NCBI GenBank assembly: GCA_000717735.1
Contig: JOBE01000007.1
Span: 101,082 to 165,081, forward strand
Origin: Streptomyces griseoluteus
GTDB lineage: Bacteria; Actinomycetota; Actinomycetes; Streptomycetales; Streptomycetaceae
DNA: 64,000 bases
Direction: 5' to 3'
Made by a program: the position numbers and the translations under genes. Below the pieces are notes generated by a model, which saw nothing but the letters and a program-made list of their open reading frames with translations, was not told where the DNA came from and did not search any database. Each line of letters opens with the position of its first letter. Within the stretch, counting starts at the first letter, position 1. Below are positions 25,352 to 32,658 of the stretch, in pieces.

Positions 25352-26051
25352 CGGACGGGCTGGCGGACGCAGCTTCGCCGGTGGCCGCATCGCCGTGCGC
25401 AGCCGTGTCGCCGTGCCCGGCCCGCGGCTCCGCGAACGCCCCTTCGAGCAGGACGACCAGTCCGGCGGTGAACCGCTCGTGGTCGCTCATCGACGCCACG
25501 AGCGGGGCGACCCGGCGTACCGTCGGATAGTCCTCCGCCCCGTCCCCGCCCGGCACCGCCGGGTACGGGGCGGCCCGTACGGCCACCAGATGCCCCACCA
25601 GGTACTGCCAGATCGCCAGATCCAGGCGGGCGGCCTGCGCGTCGCTCATCCCGTCGCGGACGAGCGCGTCCAGGATGAACTCGGAGAGCCGCATCGAGGT
25701 GGCGCCGAGCAGCGCCCCGTCGAGCATCCCGGCGGCGATCCACCCGTGTTCCTCCATCACGCGGTGCGCGCTCTGCGCCGCCTCCAGGACGGCCGTCCGG
25801 GGATCGTCCCCCACCTCAGGGAGGACGATCCGCCGGGACACCTCGTCGAAGAGCAGGGACATCAGCTCCCGCTTGTCGCTGACGTGCCGGTAGACGGCCG
25901 CCGGGGCCTTCCCCAGCTCGCCGGCGAGCTTGCGCATGCTGAGACCGGCCGCGCCCTCCCGCTCGAGCAGCCGCAGTCCCGCCGCCACGATGTGCGGACG
26001 GGTCAGCGGCTGCGTCGGACGCTCCGGCGCCGGTGCCTCACCGTTTCTCAC
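25320..26051 (-). CDS. TetR-family transcriptional regulator
   Basis: A protein of ~243 residues. N-terminal HTH at ~20-65 (HIVAAGLRLLEREGAAGLSM, then GKAPAAVYRHVSDKREL) and a TetR_C-type ligand domain after it. GTG 26051 has AGGAG upstream and is preferred to the in-frame ATG at 26069. The tail is rich in Ala/Gly/Ser and overlaps the LAL gene 3' end by 32 bases, convergently. The target is unknown; it may control the gene itself or a neighbour. Confidence 0.85.
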   Translation of the reverse strand: MRNGEAPAPERPTQPLTRPHIVAAGLRLLEREGAAGLSMRKLAGELGKAPAAVYRHVSDKRELMSLLFDEVSRRIVLPEVGDDPRTAVLEAAQSAHRVMEEHGWIAAGMLDGALLGATSMRLSEFILDALVRDGMSDAQAARLDLAIWQYLVGHLVAVRAAPYPAVPGGDGAEDYPTVRRVAPLVASMSDHERFTAGLVVLLEGAFAEPRAGHGDTAAHGDAATGEAASASPSVSPSGADAVE

Positions 26052-26266
26052 CTGGCTCCTGCTCCACACCGCCGAACGCGGCGTTCACCGTAGGGGGCCT
26101 CGGGAGCGCCATCGTCTCGTACCGCGACCGCCCGCGGTACGGGATCGGCCTTGCCGAAACACGACTGTCGTGATTCCGCCATGCCGTCGGGGCGGCGCCG
26201 TACGGCGGTTGGGGCCCGCCGGGCCGCCCCTCGACCCGTTCCTCCGTCAGTCCCCCGGCCCGACTC

Positions 26267-27466
26267 TCAGCGCCCCACGGGGTCGCCGTGAGCGCCGTCG
26301 TTCCGGCCGAGCAGCATCATGTGGCCGCCGTGGCGCAGCGGTGTGCCCACGCGCGGACGGGCCACCTCGTCGCCCGTCCGCGCGTCGACGAGATGCACCT
26401 CGCCGTGGCCGCCGCGGGTGACGGCCACCCAGTCGGAGCCCGGCGAGGCGGCCACCGCGCGGCGCTCGACACCCTCCCAGGGAGTGCCGCCGCGGCGCGG
26501 CGCGCCGTCCATGGCCGGGAGGGGGACGCGGCGAAGGGTCTCGTCGGCGCCGAGGAGCACCAGCTCGTCGCCGTCGGGGTGGACGCGGGTGAAGGCGGTG
26601 TGGTCGCGGGCGAGGGCCAGCCGGAAGACCAGGCCGGGGCCGAGTTCGGTGCGGTGCGTGCGGCCCGTCTCCAGATCGTGGCGCCATGCCTGGTTGGTCC
26701 ACTCCGGCCACCGCAGCGGGTCAGGAGCGCCGCCGCGCAGCGTGGTCCACAGGGCCCGTCGGCGGGTGTCGAGACGGAGGTACCAGCCGCGGGCGGACGA
26801 CTCCCAGGGGATCACCGGGCCGGCCGCGAGCGTGTCACCCGCCCTGCGGGCCGTGTGCACCCCCTCGCCCGTGGCCGCGAACACCCGCCCCGAGTCGGGG
26901 TCGTACGCGTCACCGTGCCCGTCGTCCGGCAGTGTCAGGAGCGCGTGAGGCCCGGCCGTGGGGCAGCCGGGCGGAGCCGCGAGGAGATCCGCGAAGCGGT
27001 GTACGGCGAGTGCGCCGGGCTCCCTGTGCCGCAGGACGACGAGCGGTTCGCCACCGCCCAGCACCGTCACGCCCGGTTCGCCGACGCGGGTGCGCACCCG
27101 GGTGGCGTCGCCGGTGGTCAGGTCGACGACCGTCAGGAGGTCCGACCAGGGTTCGGTGTTCTTGCCCAGGCCGGTCGTGACGGCCAGCAGGCGGCCGGAC
27201 GGGTCGCAGGCGAGATGCTCTGCGGGCACGGCGACGGGGACGGTGTGCAGCACCAGCTGCTCGCCGAAGGGGTCGAGCACCAGAAGCTCTCCCCGGCGGT
27301 CGTCGACGCAGGCCACCCGTCCCCCCGGCAGTGCCAGGAGGCCCGCGTGCTCGGAGAGATGGCGTCCGGTGAGCCGGCCGATGACGGTGCCGTCCGGCAC
27401 GGACAGGACGTGCACGGATCCGTCCACATGGTCGGAGACGAGCAGGGCGGTGGCAGGGCTGGCCAT
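26267..27466 (-). CDS. Cytosolic beta-propeller protein, divergent from the Zur-box uptake operon
   Basis: A 399-residue protein with a repeated blade pattern (VHVLSVPDGTVIGRL, LLTVVDLTTGDATRV, EVHLVDARTGDEVAR), a YncE/WD40-like propeller. It has no signal peptide or membrane segment. ATG 27466 has GGAGG upstream. Its start is only ~30 bases from a Zur-like box that also serves the divergent binding-protein gene, so it is probably induced by zinc shortage. His-rich stretches near the C-terminus (LRHGGHMMLLG) could bind metal, but this is speculative. I do not recognise a named family. Confidence 0.72.
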   Translation of the reverse strand: MASPATALLVSDHVDGSVHVLSVPDGTVIGRLTGRHLSEHAGLLALPGGRVACVDDRRGELLVLDPFGEQLVLHTVPVAVPAEHLACDPSGRLLAVTTGLGKNTEPWSDLLTVVDLTTGDATRVRTRVGEPGVTVLGGGEPLVVLRHREPGALAVHRFADLLAAPPGCPTAGPHALLTLPDDGHGDAYDPDSGRVFAATGEGVHTARRAGDTLAAGPVIPWESSARGWYLRLDTRRRALWTTLRGGAPDPLRWPEWTNQAWRHDLETGRTHRTELGPGLVFRLALARDHTAFTRVHPDGDELVLLGADETLRRVPLPAMDGAPRRGGTPWEGVERRAVAASPGSDWVAVTRGGHGEVHLVDARTGDEVARPRVGTPLRHGGHMMLLGRNDGAHGDPVGR

Positions 27467-27496
27467 GGGTCCTCCAGGAAACCGGGCAGGTGAAAG

Positions 27497-27511
27497 TGAA
27501 AACGATTATCA
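27497..27511. promoter_or_regulatory. Zur-like box 1 (divergent)
   Basis: TGAAAACGATTATCA, a 15-base near-palindrome matching the Streptomyces Zur consensus TGAAAATGATTTTCA at 13 of 15 positions. It lies between the beta-propeller gene and the lipoprotein gene, so it can control both. It does not look like an iron (DmdR) box. Confidence 0.72.
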
Positions 27512-27558
27512 TGTATGTTCGGTGCGTTCCAGGTTCCTGCCGAGAAGCGAGGGCATCG

Positions 27559-28536
27559 ATGCTGCGCGCACCGTCCAGATTCGTCCGTAGTTGTCTCACC
27601 GCGGCGGTGGTGGGCTCCGTCCTGGTCGGCTGCGGCTCGACCACCGGCGAGCCCGCGAACGACAAGGCCAGGCCCACAGCGAAGACCGAGGTCACCGTCG
27701 AACCGATCGAGGCGGCCACCCAGTTGACCGACGTGAAGGGCGTCAAGGTCTCCCTGGAGAAGGCGCCGGAACGGATCGTCTGCCTCTTCGCGCTCTGCGA
27801 CGACATCCTGACCGAACTCGGCATCGTCCCGACGGCCACCAACGGCGCACTGCTCGCCCACCCCGCCTTCCTCGGGGAGGCGAAGGCCAAGGAGGTCGAC
27901 GTCATCCCCGGCGGATTCATCGCCCCGGAGGTGGAGGCGATCCTCTCCCACAAGCCGGACCTCGTCATCGGGCTCGGTGACACCCACGGCAAGCTCGCCC
28001 CCGCGCTGAAGGGCGCCACGACGTTCTGGGCCATGCAGCCCGAGACGTGGGAGGACAGCGTGGGCTACCTGCGCGACGCCGCCGCCCTCACGGGCCGCAC
28101 CGCGGAGGGGGAGAAGGCCGAGCGGACCTTCCGGACCAAGCTCGCCAAGGCCGAGAGCGCCCCGAGCGACAAGACGGCCCTCGTCATCTACGGCAGCGAC
28201 GAGAACTTCGGCGTCGCCACCCCGGAGGGCGACGTGACCGCCAGCCTCTTCCCCAGGATCGCCGACTACCCGTGGAAGTCCCGCGGCGTGGACGGAAGTT
28301 ACAGCCTCGAAGAGATCCTCGCCCAGGACGTCGACGTGCTGTTCGTCGAGACGATGAGCTTCGGCGACGCGAACGGCAAGCTCTCGGAGAAGCTGGCGAA
28401 GAACCCCCTCTGGAGCAAGATCCCGGCCGTGAGGAACGGCGACGTCCACGAGGTGAACTCAGAGGTGTGGGCCAAGGGGCGCGGGACCCGTTCGCTGGGC
28501 ATCGTCCTCGACGAGGCCACGGCCGCACTGCGGTGA
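27559..28536 (+). CDS. Metal-chelate ABC transporter substrate-binding lipoprotein (BtuF/FecB type)
   Basis: A 325-residue protein. ATG 27559 has GCGAGGG upstream; the longer frame would run through the Zur box. The signal peptide ends in a lipobox (VLVGC), so it is a membrane-anchored extracellular receptor. The fold is FecB/BtuF-like (ERIVCLFALCDDILTELGI; EAILSHKPDLVIGLG; DVDVLFVET), which binds chelated metals or corrinoids, not the free-zinc ZnuA type. It is first in a four-gene uptake operon directly behind a Zur-like box, suggesting uptake of a zinc-metallophore complex. Confidence 0.88.
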   Translation: MLRAPSRFVRSCLTAAVVGSVLVGCGSTTGEPANDKARPTAKTEVTVEPIEAATQLTDVKGVKVSLEKAPERIVCLFALCDDILTELGIVPTATNGALLAHPAFLGEAKAKEVDVIPGGFIAPEVEAILSHKPDLVIGLGDTHGKLAPALKGATTFWAMQPETWEDSVGYLRDAAALTGRTAEGEKAERTFRTKLAKAESAPSDKTALVIYGSDENFGVATPEGDVTASLFPRIADYPWKSRGVDGSYSLEEILAQDVDVLFVETMSFGDANGKLSEKLAKNPLWSKIPAVRNGDVHEVNSEVWAKGRGTRSLGIVLDEATAALR

Positions 28537-29633
28537 GGACGCCCCCCTCGGCGCCCACCCCGGCGGATGCCACGGCCCTCCACGCGGAGGGCCGTACGGC
28601 GGGCGCGGCTCCGTCGCCCCCGCCGCGCGGCCGGGCCTGGCAACCCCTTCTGGTGATCCTGACGCTGACCACCGCGTCGCTCTGCGCCCTGTGCCTCGGC
28701 ACCCCCTACGTCCCACCGCACAGGCTCGTCGGTGCGATGTTCGAGGGGGACACCACGTTCGCCGGCATCGTCGTCACCGAACTCCGCGTCCCCCGCCTGG
28801 TGCTGGCGCTGGTCGCAGGAGCCTGCCTGGGCGCGGCGGGACTCGTGCTCCAGGAGGCGCTCCGCAATCCCCTCGCGGTGCCGGAGATGCTCGGCGTCTC
28901 GTCCGGGGCGGCGCTGGGGGTGGCCGCGCCGCTGGTCCTGGCCCTGTCCCTGCCCGCCGTGGTCCAGCCGCTGCTCGCACTCGGCGGGGCCGCGCTCGGC
29001 GGCGGGCTCACCCTGCTCGCTGCCGGCCTCGGCCGCGGCCCGTCCGCCGTGCTGCTGACCGGCGCCGCGGTCGCGGCCGCCCTGCAGGCCGCGCTGCTCG
29101 TCCTGATGGTCATGGCGGACCAGCTCGACCTCCAGCTCATCTACCGCTACCTGCTCGGGTCGCTCTCCGCCAGGACCTGGGACGACGTCGCGGGACTCTG
29201 GCCCTGGCTGCTCGTCGCGGCCCCCGCCCTCGTGCTCTGCGCTCCGGTGCTCTCGGTGATGCGGCTGGGCGACGAGGACGCCGAGGCGCTGGGCGTGCGG
29301 GCCCAGCGGGCCCGGCTGGCCGCGCTGGCCGTCGCCGTCGTGCTGATCGCGCCCGTCACGGCCGTGTGCGGCCCGGTCGCGTGGGTCGGATTCCTCGCCC
29401 CGCACCTGGCGCGACGGTTCGCCCCCACGTGGGGGGCGGTGCGTTGGCTGCCGTGGTCCGCCGCCTGGGGCGCCGTCGTCGTGACGGTCGCCGATGTCCC
29501 CGCACGGCTGGCCCTCGCACCAGTGGAGACGCCCGCCGGCGCCTGGACGGCTCTGCTGGGAGTACCGGCCGGGGTCGCCCTGATGCGGTCGGGCCGCCGT
29601 GGCCGGACGGCCGGGACGGAGGACGCCCGGTGA
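28533..29633 (+). CDS. FecCD-type ABC transporter permease
   Basis: A 366-residue protein with about nine membrane segments and the FecCD signatures LRVPRLVLALVAGACLGAAG, LRNPLAVPEMLGVSSGAALG and GPVAWVGFLAPHLAR. The GTG start overlaps the lipoprotein stop (GTGA). The N-terminal ~35 residues are a Pro/Ala-rich cytosolic tail. It pairs with the next permease to form the channel. Confidence 0.88.
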   Translation: MRTPPSAPTPADATALHAEGRTAGAAPSPPPRGRAWQPLLVILTLTTASLCALCLGTPYVPPHRLVGAMFEGDTTFAGIVVTELRVPRLVLALVAGACLGAAGLVLQEALRNPLAVPEMLGVSSGAALGVAAPLVLALSLPAVVQPLLALGGAALGGGLTLLAAGLGRGPSAVLLTGAAVAAALQAALLVLMVMADQLDLQLIYRYLLGSLSARTWDDVAGLWPWLLVAAPALVLCAPVLSVMRLGDEDAEALGVRAQRARLAALAVAVVLIAPVTAVCGPVAWVGFLAPHLARRFAPTWGAVRWLPWSAAWGAVVVTVADVPARLALAPVETPAGAWTALLGVPAGVALMRSGRRGRTAGTEDAR

Positions 29634-30637
29634 AGCGGCGATTCGTGGCGCTCGCGGTCCTGGCCGCCGTGTGCGCGGCGCTGGAACTCGTGGCCGGGCG
29701 CGGCATGTCGCCAGGCGCGGTCTGGGATGTCCTCGGCGGGGGCGGTGACATGACGGAACGTCACATCCTGCTCCGGCTGCGGCTGCCCAGGATGCTGGTG
29801 GCCCTCGGTGCGGGCGCGTCCCTCGCCGTGGCCGGGCTCGTCCTGCAGTCCGCGCTGCGCAACCCCCTGGCGGGACCGGAGGTGACGGGCGTGACGCCGG
29901 GAGCGGTCCTCGGTGCCGTGACCGCGACGGCCCTCGGGCTCGCCGGATGGGACTCGCCCCTGGCCGTGGTGCTCGCCGCCTGTGCCGGCGGCTGCGCCGG
30001 AGCGCTGCTGCTGTGGCTGCTCGTGGGCCGCGGGGGCGGCGACCCGGCGCGGACCGCCGTGCACGGCGTACTGGTGTCGGCGGTGCTCGGCGGGTTCACC
30101 GCCATGGTGCTGCTCGTGAAGCCGGGCGAACTCGGCAGCGTCGTCCAGTGGTTGGTGGGCACGACGGAGGGCCGCGTGTGGGAGCACTGGCATCTGCTGT
30201 GGCCCTGGGCGCTGGTCTGGGGGGTCGCCGCGTGGCTGCTCGCCGGGCCGCTGACCCTGCTGCGCTGCGGTGACGACGTCGCCCTGGCCGCCGGCCTCTC
30301 CGCCGGGCGGGCCCGCTCCCTCGCCCTGCTGTGCGCGGTGGCGCTGACGGCGGGTGCCGTGGCGGCCGTCGGAGCCCTCGGCTTCGTGGGCCTGCTCGTC
30401 CCGCATCTGGCCGTGGCCCTCTTCGGCGCGGACCTGCGGGTGAGCCTTCCGGGCGCCGCCCTGACGGGCGCTGTCGTGGTGTGCGGGGCGGACGCCGCGG
30501 CGCAGCTGTCCTCACGGCTGCTGGCGGCGGCGCTCGATTCCGGACGGCTCACGCTGCCGGTCGGAGCACTCACCGCCTGCCTCGGCGCGGCCCTGCTGCT
30601 GGTCGTCGTGCGCCGTGCGCCGGGCCGAACGTTCTGA
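29630..30637 (+). CDS. FecCD-type ABC transporter permease
   Basis: A 335-residue FecCD protein. Signatures: LRLPRMLVALGAGASLAVAG, LRNPLAGPEVTGVTPGAVLG and GALGFVGLLVPHLAVAL. The GTG start overlaps the upstream permease stop (GTGA). The two permeases are distinct paralogues, as in heterodimeric siderophore importers. Confidence 0.88.
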   Translation: MKRRFVALAVLAAVCAALELVAGRGMSPGAVWDVLGGGGDMTERHILLRLRLPRMLVALGAGASLAVAGLVLQSALRNPLAGPEVTGVTPGAVLGAVTATALGLAGWDSPLAVVLAACAGGCAGALLLWLLVGRGGGDPARTAVHGVLVSAVLGGFTAMVLLVKPGELGSVVQWLVGTTEGRVWEHWHLLWPWALVWGVAAWLLAGPLTLLRCGDDVALAAGLSAGRARSLALLCAVALTAGAVAAVGALGFVGLLVPHLAVALFGADLRVSLPGAALTGAVVVCGADAAAQLSSRLLAAALDSGRLTLPVGALTACLGAALLLVVVRRAPGRTF

Positions 30638-30656
30638 AGTCGACGGAGGACAGAGC

Positions 30657-31505
30657 ATGACCCAGTCCCACTCCCAGCCCCGGTCCATGGGCATCCAGGT
30701 CGAGGGGGTCCACTTCGGCTACCCCGCGCGACCCGTCCTGCGGGGCGTCGACCTGACCGTGAGACCGGGCGAACTGACCGCCCTGATCGGCCTCAACGGT
30801 TGCGGGAAGTCGACCCTGCTGCGGCTGGCCGCAGGGCTGCTCCGGCCGGGCCGGGGCCGGGTGCTGCTCGGCGGGGACGACCTCGCCGGGCTCTCCCGGC
30901 GCGCCACGGCGGCCAGAGTGGCGCTGTTGCACCAGTCCGCCCCGGCCGTACCGGGGTTGACGGTCCGTCACTTGGTGCGGCAGGGGCGGTACGCGGCGCG
31001 GGGCCCGCTGGGCATGCTCCGCGAGGGCGACGACCCCGTCGTGCACCGGGCGCTGCGTGACGTCGGCGTGGAGCAGTGGGCCGACCGGGACGTCGACGCG
31101 CTGTCCGGGGGAGAGCGGCAGCGGGTGCGGCTCGCGATGGCGCTCGCCCAGGACACCCGGGTCCTGCTGCTCGACGAGCCGACCACCTATCTGGACCTGC
31201 ACCACCAGCTCGACGTGCTGCAGACGGTGGTCCGGCTGCGCGAGGAGCGTGGCCTCACCGTGGTGATGGTGCTGCACGACCTGGCTCACGCCGCCCGGTT
31301 CGCCGAACGCGTCGTCGCCCTGCGCGAGGGCCGCGTGGTGGCGGACGGAACGCCGAAGGAGGTCGTCACGCCGGGGCTGCTCGCGGACGTCCTGAAGGTG
31401 GCCGGCCGGGTCGGCGAGGACCCCGAGGGCGGGTGGCCCGTGTGTTACCCAGATCACCCACTGGCCACCTCATCCACTCTAGAAAATGAAAATCACTTCC
31501 ATTAG
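30657..31505 (+). CDS. ABC transporter ATP-binding protein (FecE type)
   Basis: A 282-residue protein. ATG 30657 has GGAGGA seven bases upstream. Walker A is LIGLNGCGKSTLL, the signature is LSGGERQRV, Walker B is VLLLDEPTTYLDL and the switch His is in VLHDLAHAA. It completes the uptake system. The last codons overlap Zur-like box 2, so the next transcription unit begins inside this gene's end. Confidence 0.9.
   Translation: MTQSHSQPRSMGIQVEGVHFGYPARPVLRGVDLTVRPGELTALIGLNGCGKSTLLRLAAGLLRPGRGRVLLGGDDLAGLSRRATAARVALLHQSAPAVPGLTVRHLVRQGRYAARGPLGMLREGDDPVVHRALRDVGVEQWADRDVDALSGGERQRVRLAMALAQDTRVLLLDEPTTYLDLHHQLDVLQTVVRLREERGLTVVMVLHDLAHAARFAERVVALREGRVVADGTPKEVVTPGLLADVLKVAGRVGEDPEGGWPVCYPDHPLATSSTLENENHFH
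31487..31501 (+). promoter_or_regulatory. Zur-like box 2 upstream of the precursor peptide
   Basis: TGAAAATCACTTCCA matches the reverse complement of the Streptomyces Zur consensus at 13 of 15 positions. It overlaps the last codons of the ATPase gene and is 60 bases before the precursor start. The RiPP genes would thus be induced by zinc depletion separately from the uptake operon. Confidence 0.68.
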
Positions 31506-31561
31506 TGTTGATCACGGCGCTCGACCGAACGCCGCATCTCCCTTACAACCAAGGAGAGTTC

Positions 31562-31675
31562 ATGGACAACGAGCAGATCTTCGCCCCGATCGCCGACCCG
31601 GGTCAGCTGGCCCACGACTCGGCCTCCCACTCCAACGCGCTCGTCGAGAACCCCTTCGAGGACACCGAGGAGTAA
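31562..31675 (+). CDS. Candidate RiPP precursor peptide (37 residues)
   Basis: ATG 31562 has AAGGAGA four bases upstream; stop at 31673-31675. The peptide has an acidic/hydrophobic N-terminal half (residues 4-16 EQIFAPIADPGQL), then HDSASHSN at 18-25, then an acidic tail (residues 29-37 ENPFEDTEE). There is no Cys. Ser20, Ser22, Ser24 and perhaps Thr35 are the only possible azoline sites, interleaved with His18 and His23, an arrangement suited to metal binding. A strong hairpin follows, then the modification genes. I know no characterised peptide like it. The leader/core border is unknown. Confidence 0.75.
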   Translation: MDNEQIFAPIADPGQLAHDSASHSNALVENPFEDTEE

Positions 31676-31699
31676 GCGAGGGCCTCACCACCCTCGACC

Positions 31700-31733
31700 G
31701 TGGGCCCGCCCGTCGCCTTTCGGGCGGGCCCAC
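31700..31733 (+). terminator. Hairpin attenuator between precursor and enzyme genes
   Basis: A perfect 13-bp stem (31700-31712 with 31721-31733) and an 8-base loop, 25 bases after the precursor stop. It has no T tract. Partial termination here would make more precursor mRNA than enzyme mRNA, a common RiPP arrangement. Confidence 0.75.
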
Positions 31734-31767
31734 GCCCATCCCCAGCCCCGCCGTCAGGAGGATCGTC

Positions 31768-32658
31768 GTGCCCCGCAACCGGCTCGTCCCCGGAGTCGAA
31801 GTCGTCACCGTTCAAGGGCGCGGCCTCGCCGTCCGCACCGCCGAGGGGGAGTTCCTCGGCGTCAGGACCGGGGCGGCGGACGAGAGCGCCCTGCTCGCCC
31901 TGCTCTCCGGCGCCGGCACGAAGCCGACGGACGAGGAACTGCGCCGGGTCGTACGGGCCTTCGAGGCGGCCGGATACCTCGCGGAGGAGCCGGCGCGACC
32001 GCCGTGGCCGGCCGACCGCCGGGACATCAGGCTCCTCGGCGACCCGGTACTGACCCGGCCGCTCGCCGCGCACCTCGCCGCCCTGGGCGCCGAGCCCCGT
32101 ACAGTCCCCGCCGTGACCGCTCCCGAGGGGGCGCCGGTAGGGACGGACGAGCTGCTCGACGGAGACCCCGCCGCCGTCGTGTGGTGCCTCGACGGACCCG
32201 TACCCGACGGGCTCTGGGAGGCCGCCGACCGGCTGCCCGCGCACGGAGTGGCCTGGCTGCGCTGCCATCGCGAGGGCTGGCAGGCGTACGTAGAACCCCT
32301 CGCCGCCGCCCCCGGCGACGTCACCTCGGCCCACGTCAGGGCCCGTCGGCTCGCCGCCACCCCTGCCCACCGCGAGCTCGCGGCCTACTGGGCCGGGCCC
32401 CGTACGACCGGCGCGCCCGTCCCGCTCGGCGTACCGGCGGCCGCGCTGCTAGCGGCCCTGCTCGCCGACGACCTCGACCGGTGGGCCACCGGAACCCCGG
32501 ACGCGGCCGGACTCCCGGCCCGGCGCCGGCTCCGGCAGGTGGACCTGCGCACGCTGACCGTCACCGAACACCCGGTCCTGCCGGTCCCCGCCGTCGCACC
32601 GACACCGAAGGCGGCGCCACCGTCCGGCGGTTCACCGACGCCGAAGACGGACGGATGA
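31768..32658 (+). CDS. E1-like/RRE cyclodehydratase partner (TOMM leader-binding protein)
   Basis: A 296-residue protein. GTG 31768 has AGGAGG six bases upstream. Residues ~1-75 look like a PqqD-like peptide-recognition domain (LVPGVEVVTVQGRGLAVRTA, then LRRVVRAFEAAGYL). The rest resembles a degenerate ThiF/E1-like Rossmann part (DIRLLGDPVLTRPLAAHLAALG) with no obvious adenylation residues. This is the partner that presents the leader peptide to YcaO in azoline-forming systems. The Pro-rich C-terminus is unassigned. It is coupled to the next gene by ATGA. Confidence 0.75.
   Translation: MPRNRLVPGVEVVTVQGRGLAVRTAEGEFLGVRTGAADESALLALLSGAGTKPTDEELRRVVRAFEAAGYLAEEPARPPWPADRRDIRLLGDPVLTRPLAAHLAALGAEPRTVPAVTAPEGAPVGTDELLDGDPAAVVWCLDGPVPDGLWEAADRLPAHGVAWLRCHREGWQAYVEPLAAAPGDVTSAHVRARRLAATPAHRELAAYWAGPRTTGAPVPLGVPAAALLAALLADDLDRWATGTPDAAGLPARRRLRQVDLRTLTVTEHPVLPVPAVAPTPKAAPPSGGSPTPKTDG

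Noticed and set aside
27497..27511. Iron (DmdR/IdeR) box rather than Zur box
   Set aside because: Iron boxes in streptomycetes resemble TTAGGTTAGGCTAACC; this site has the A/T-rich TGAAAA...TTATCA form of Zur sites.
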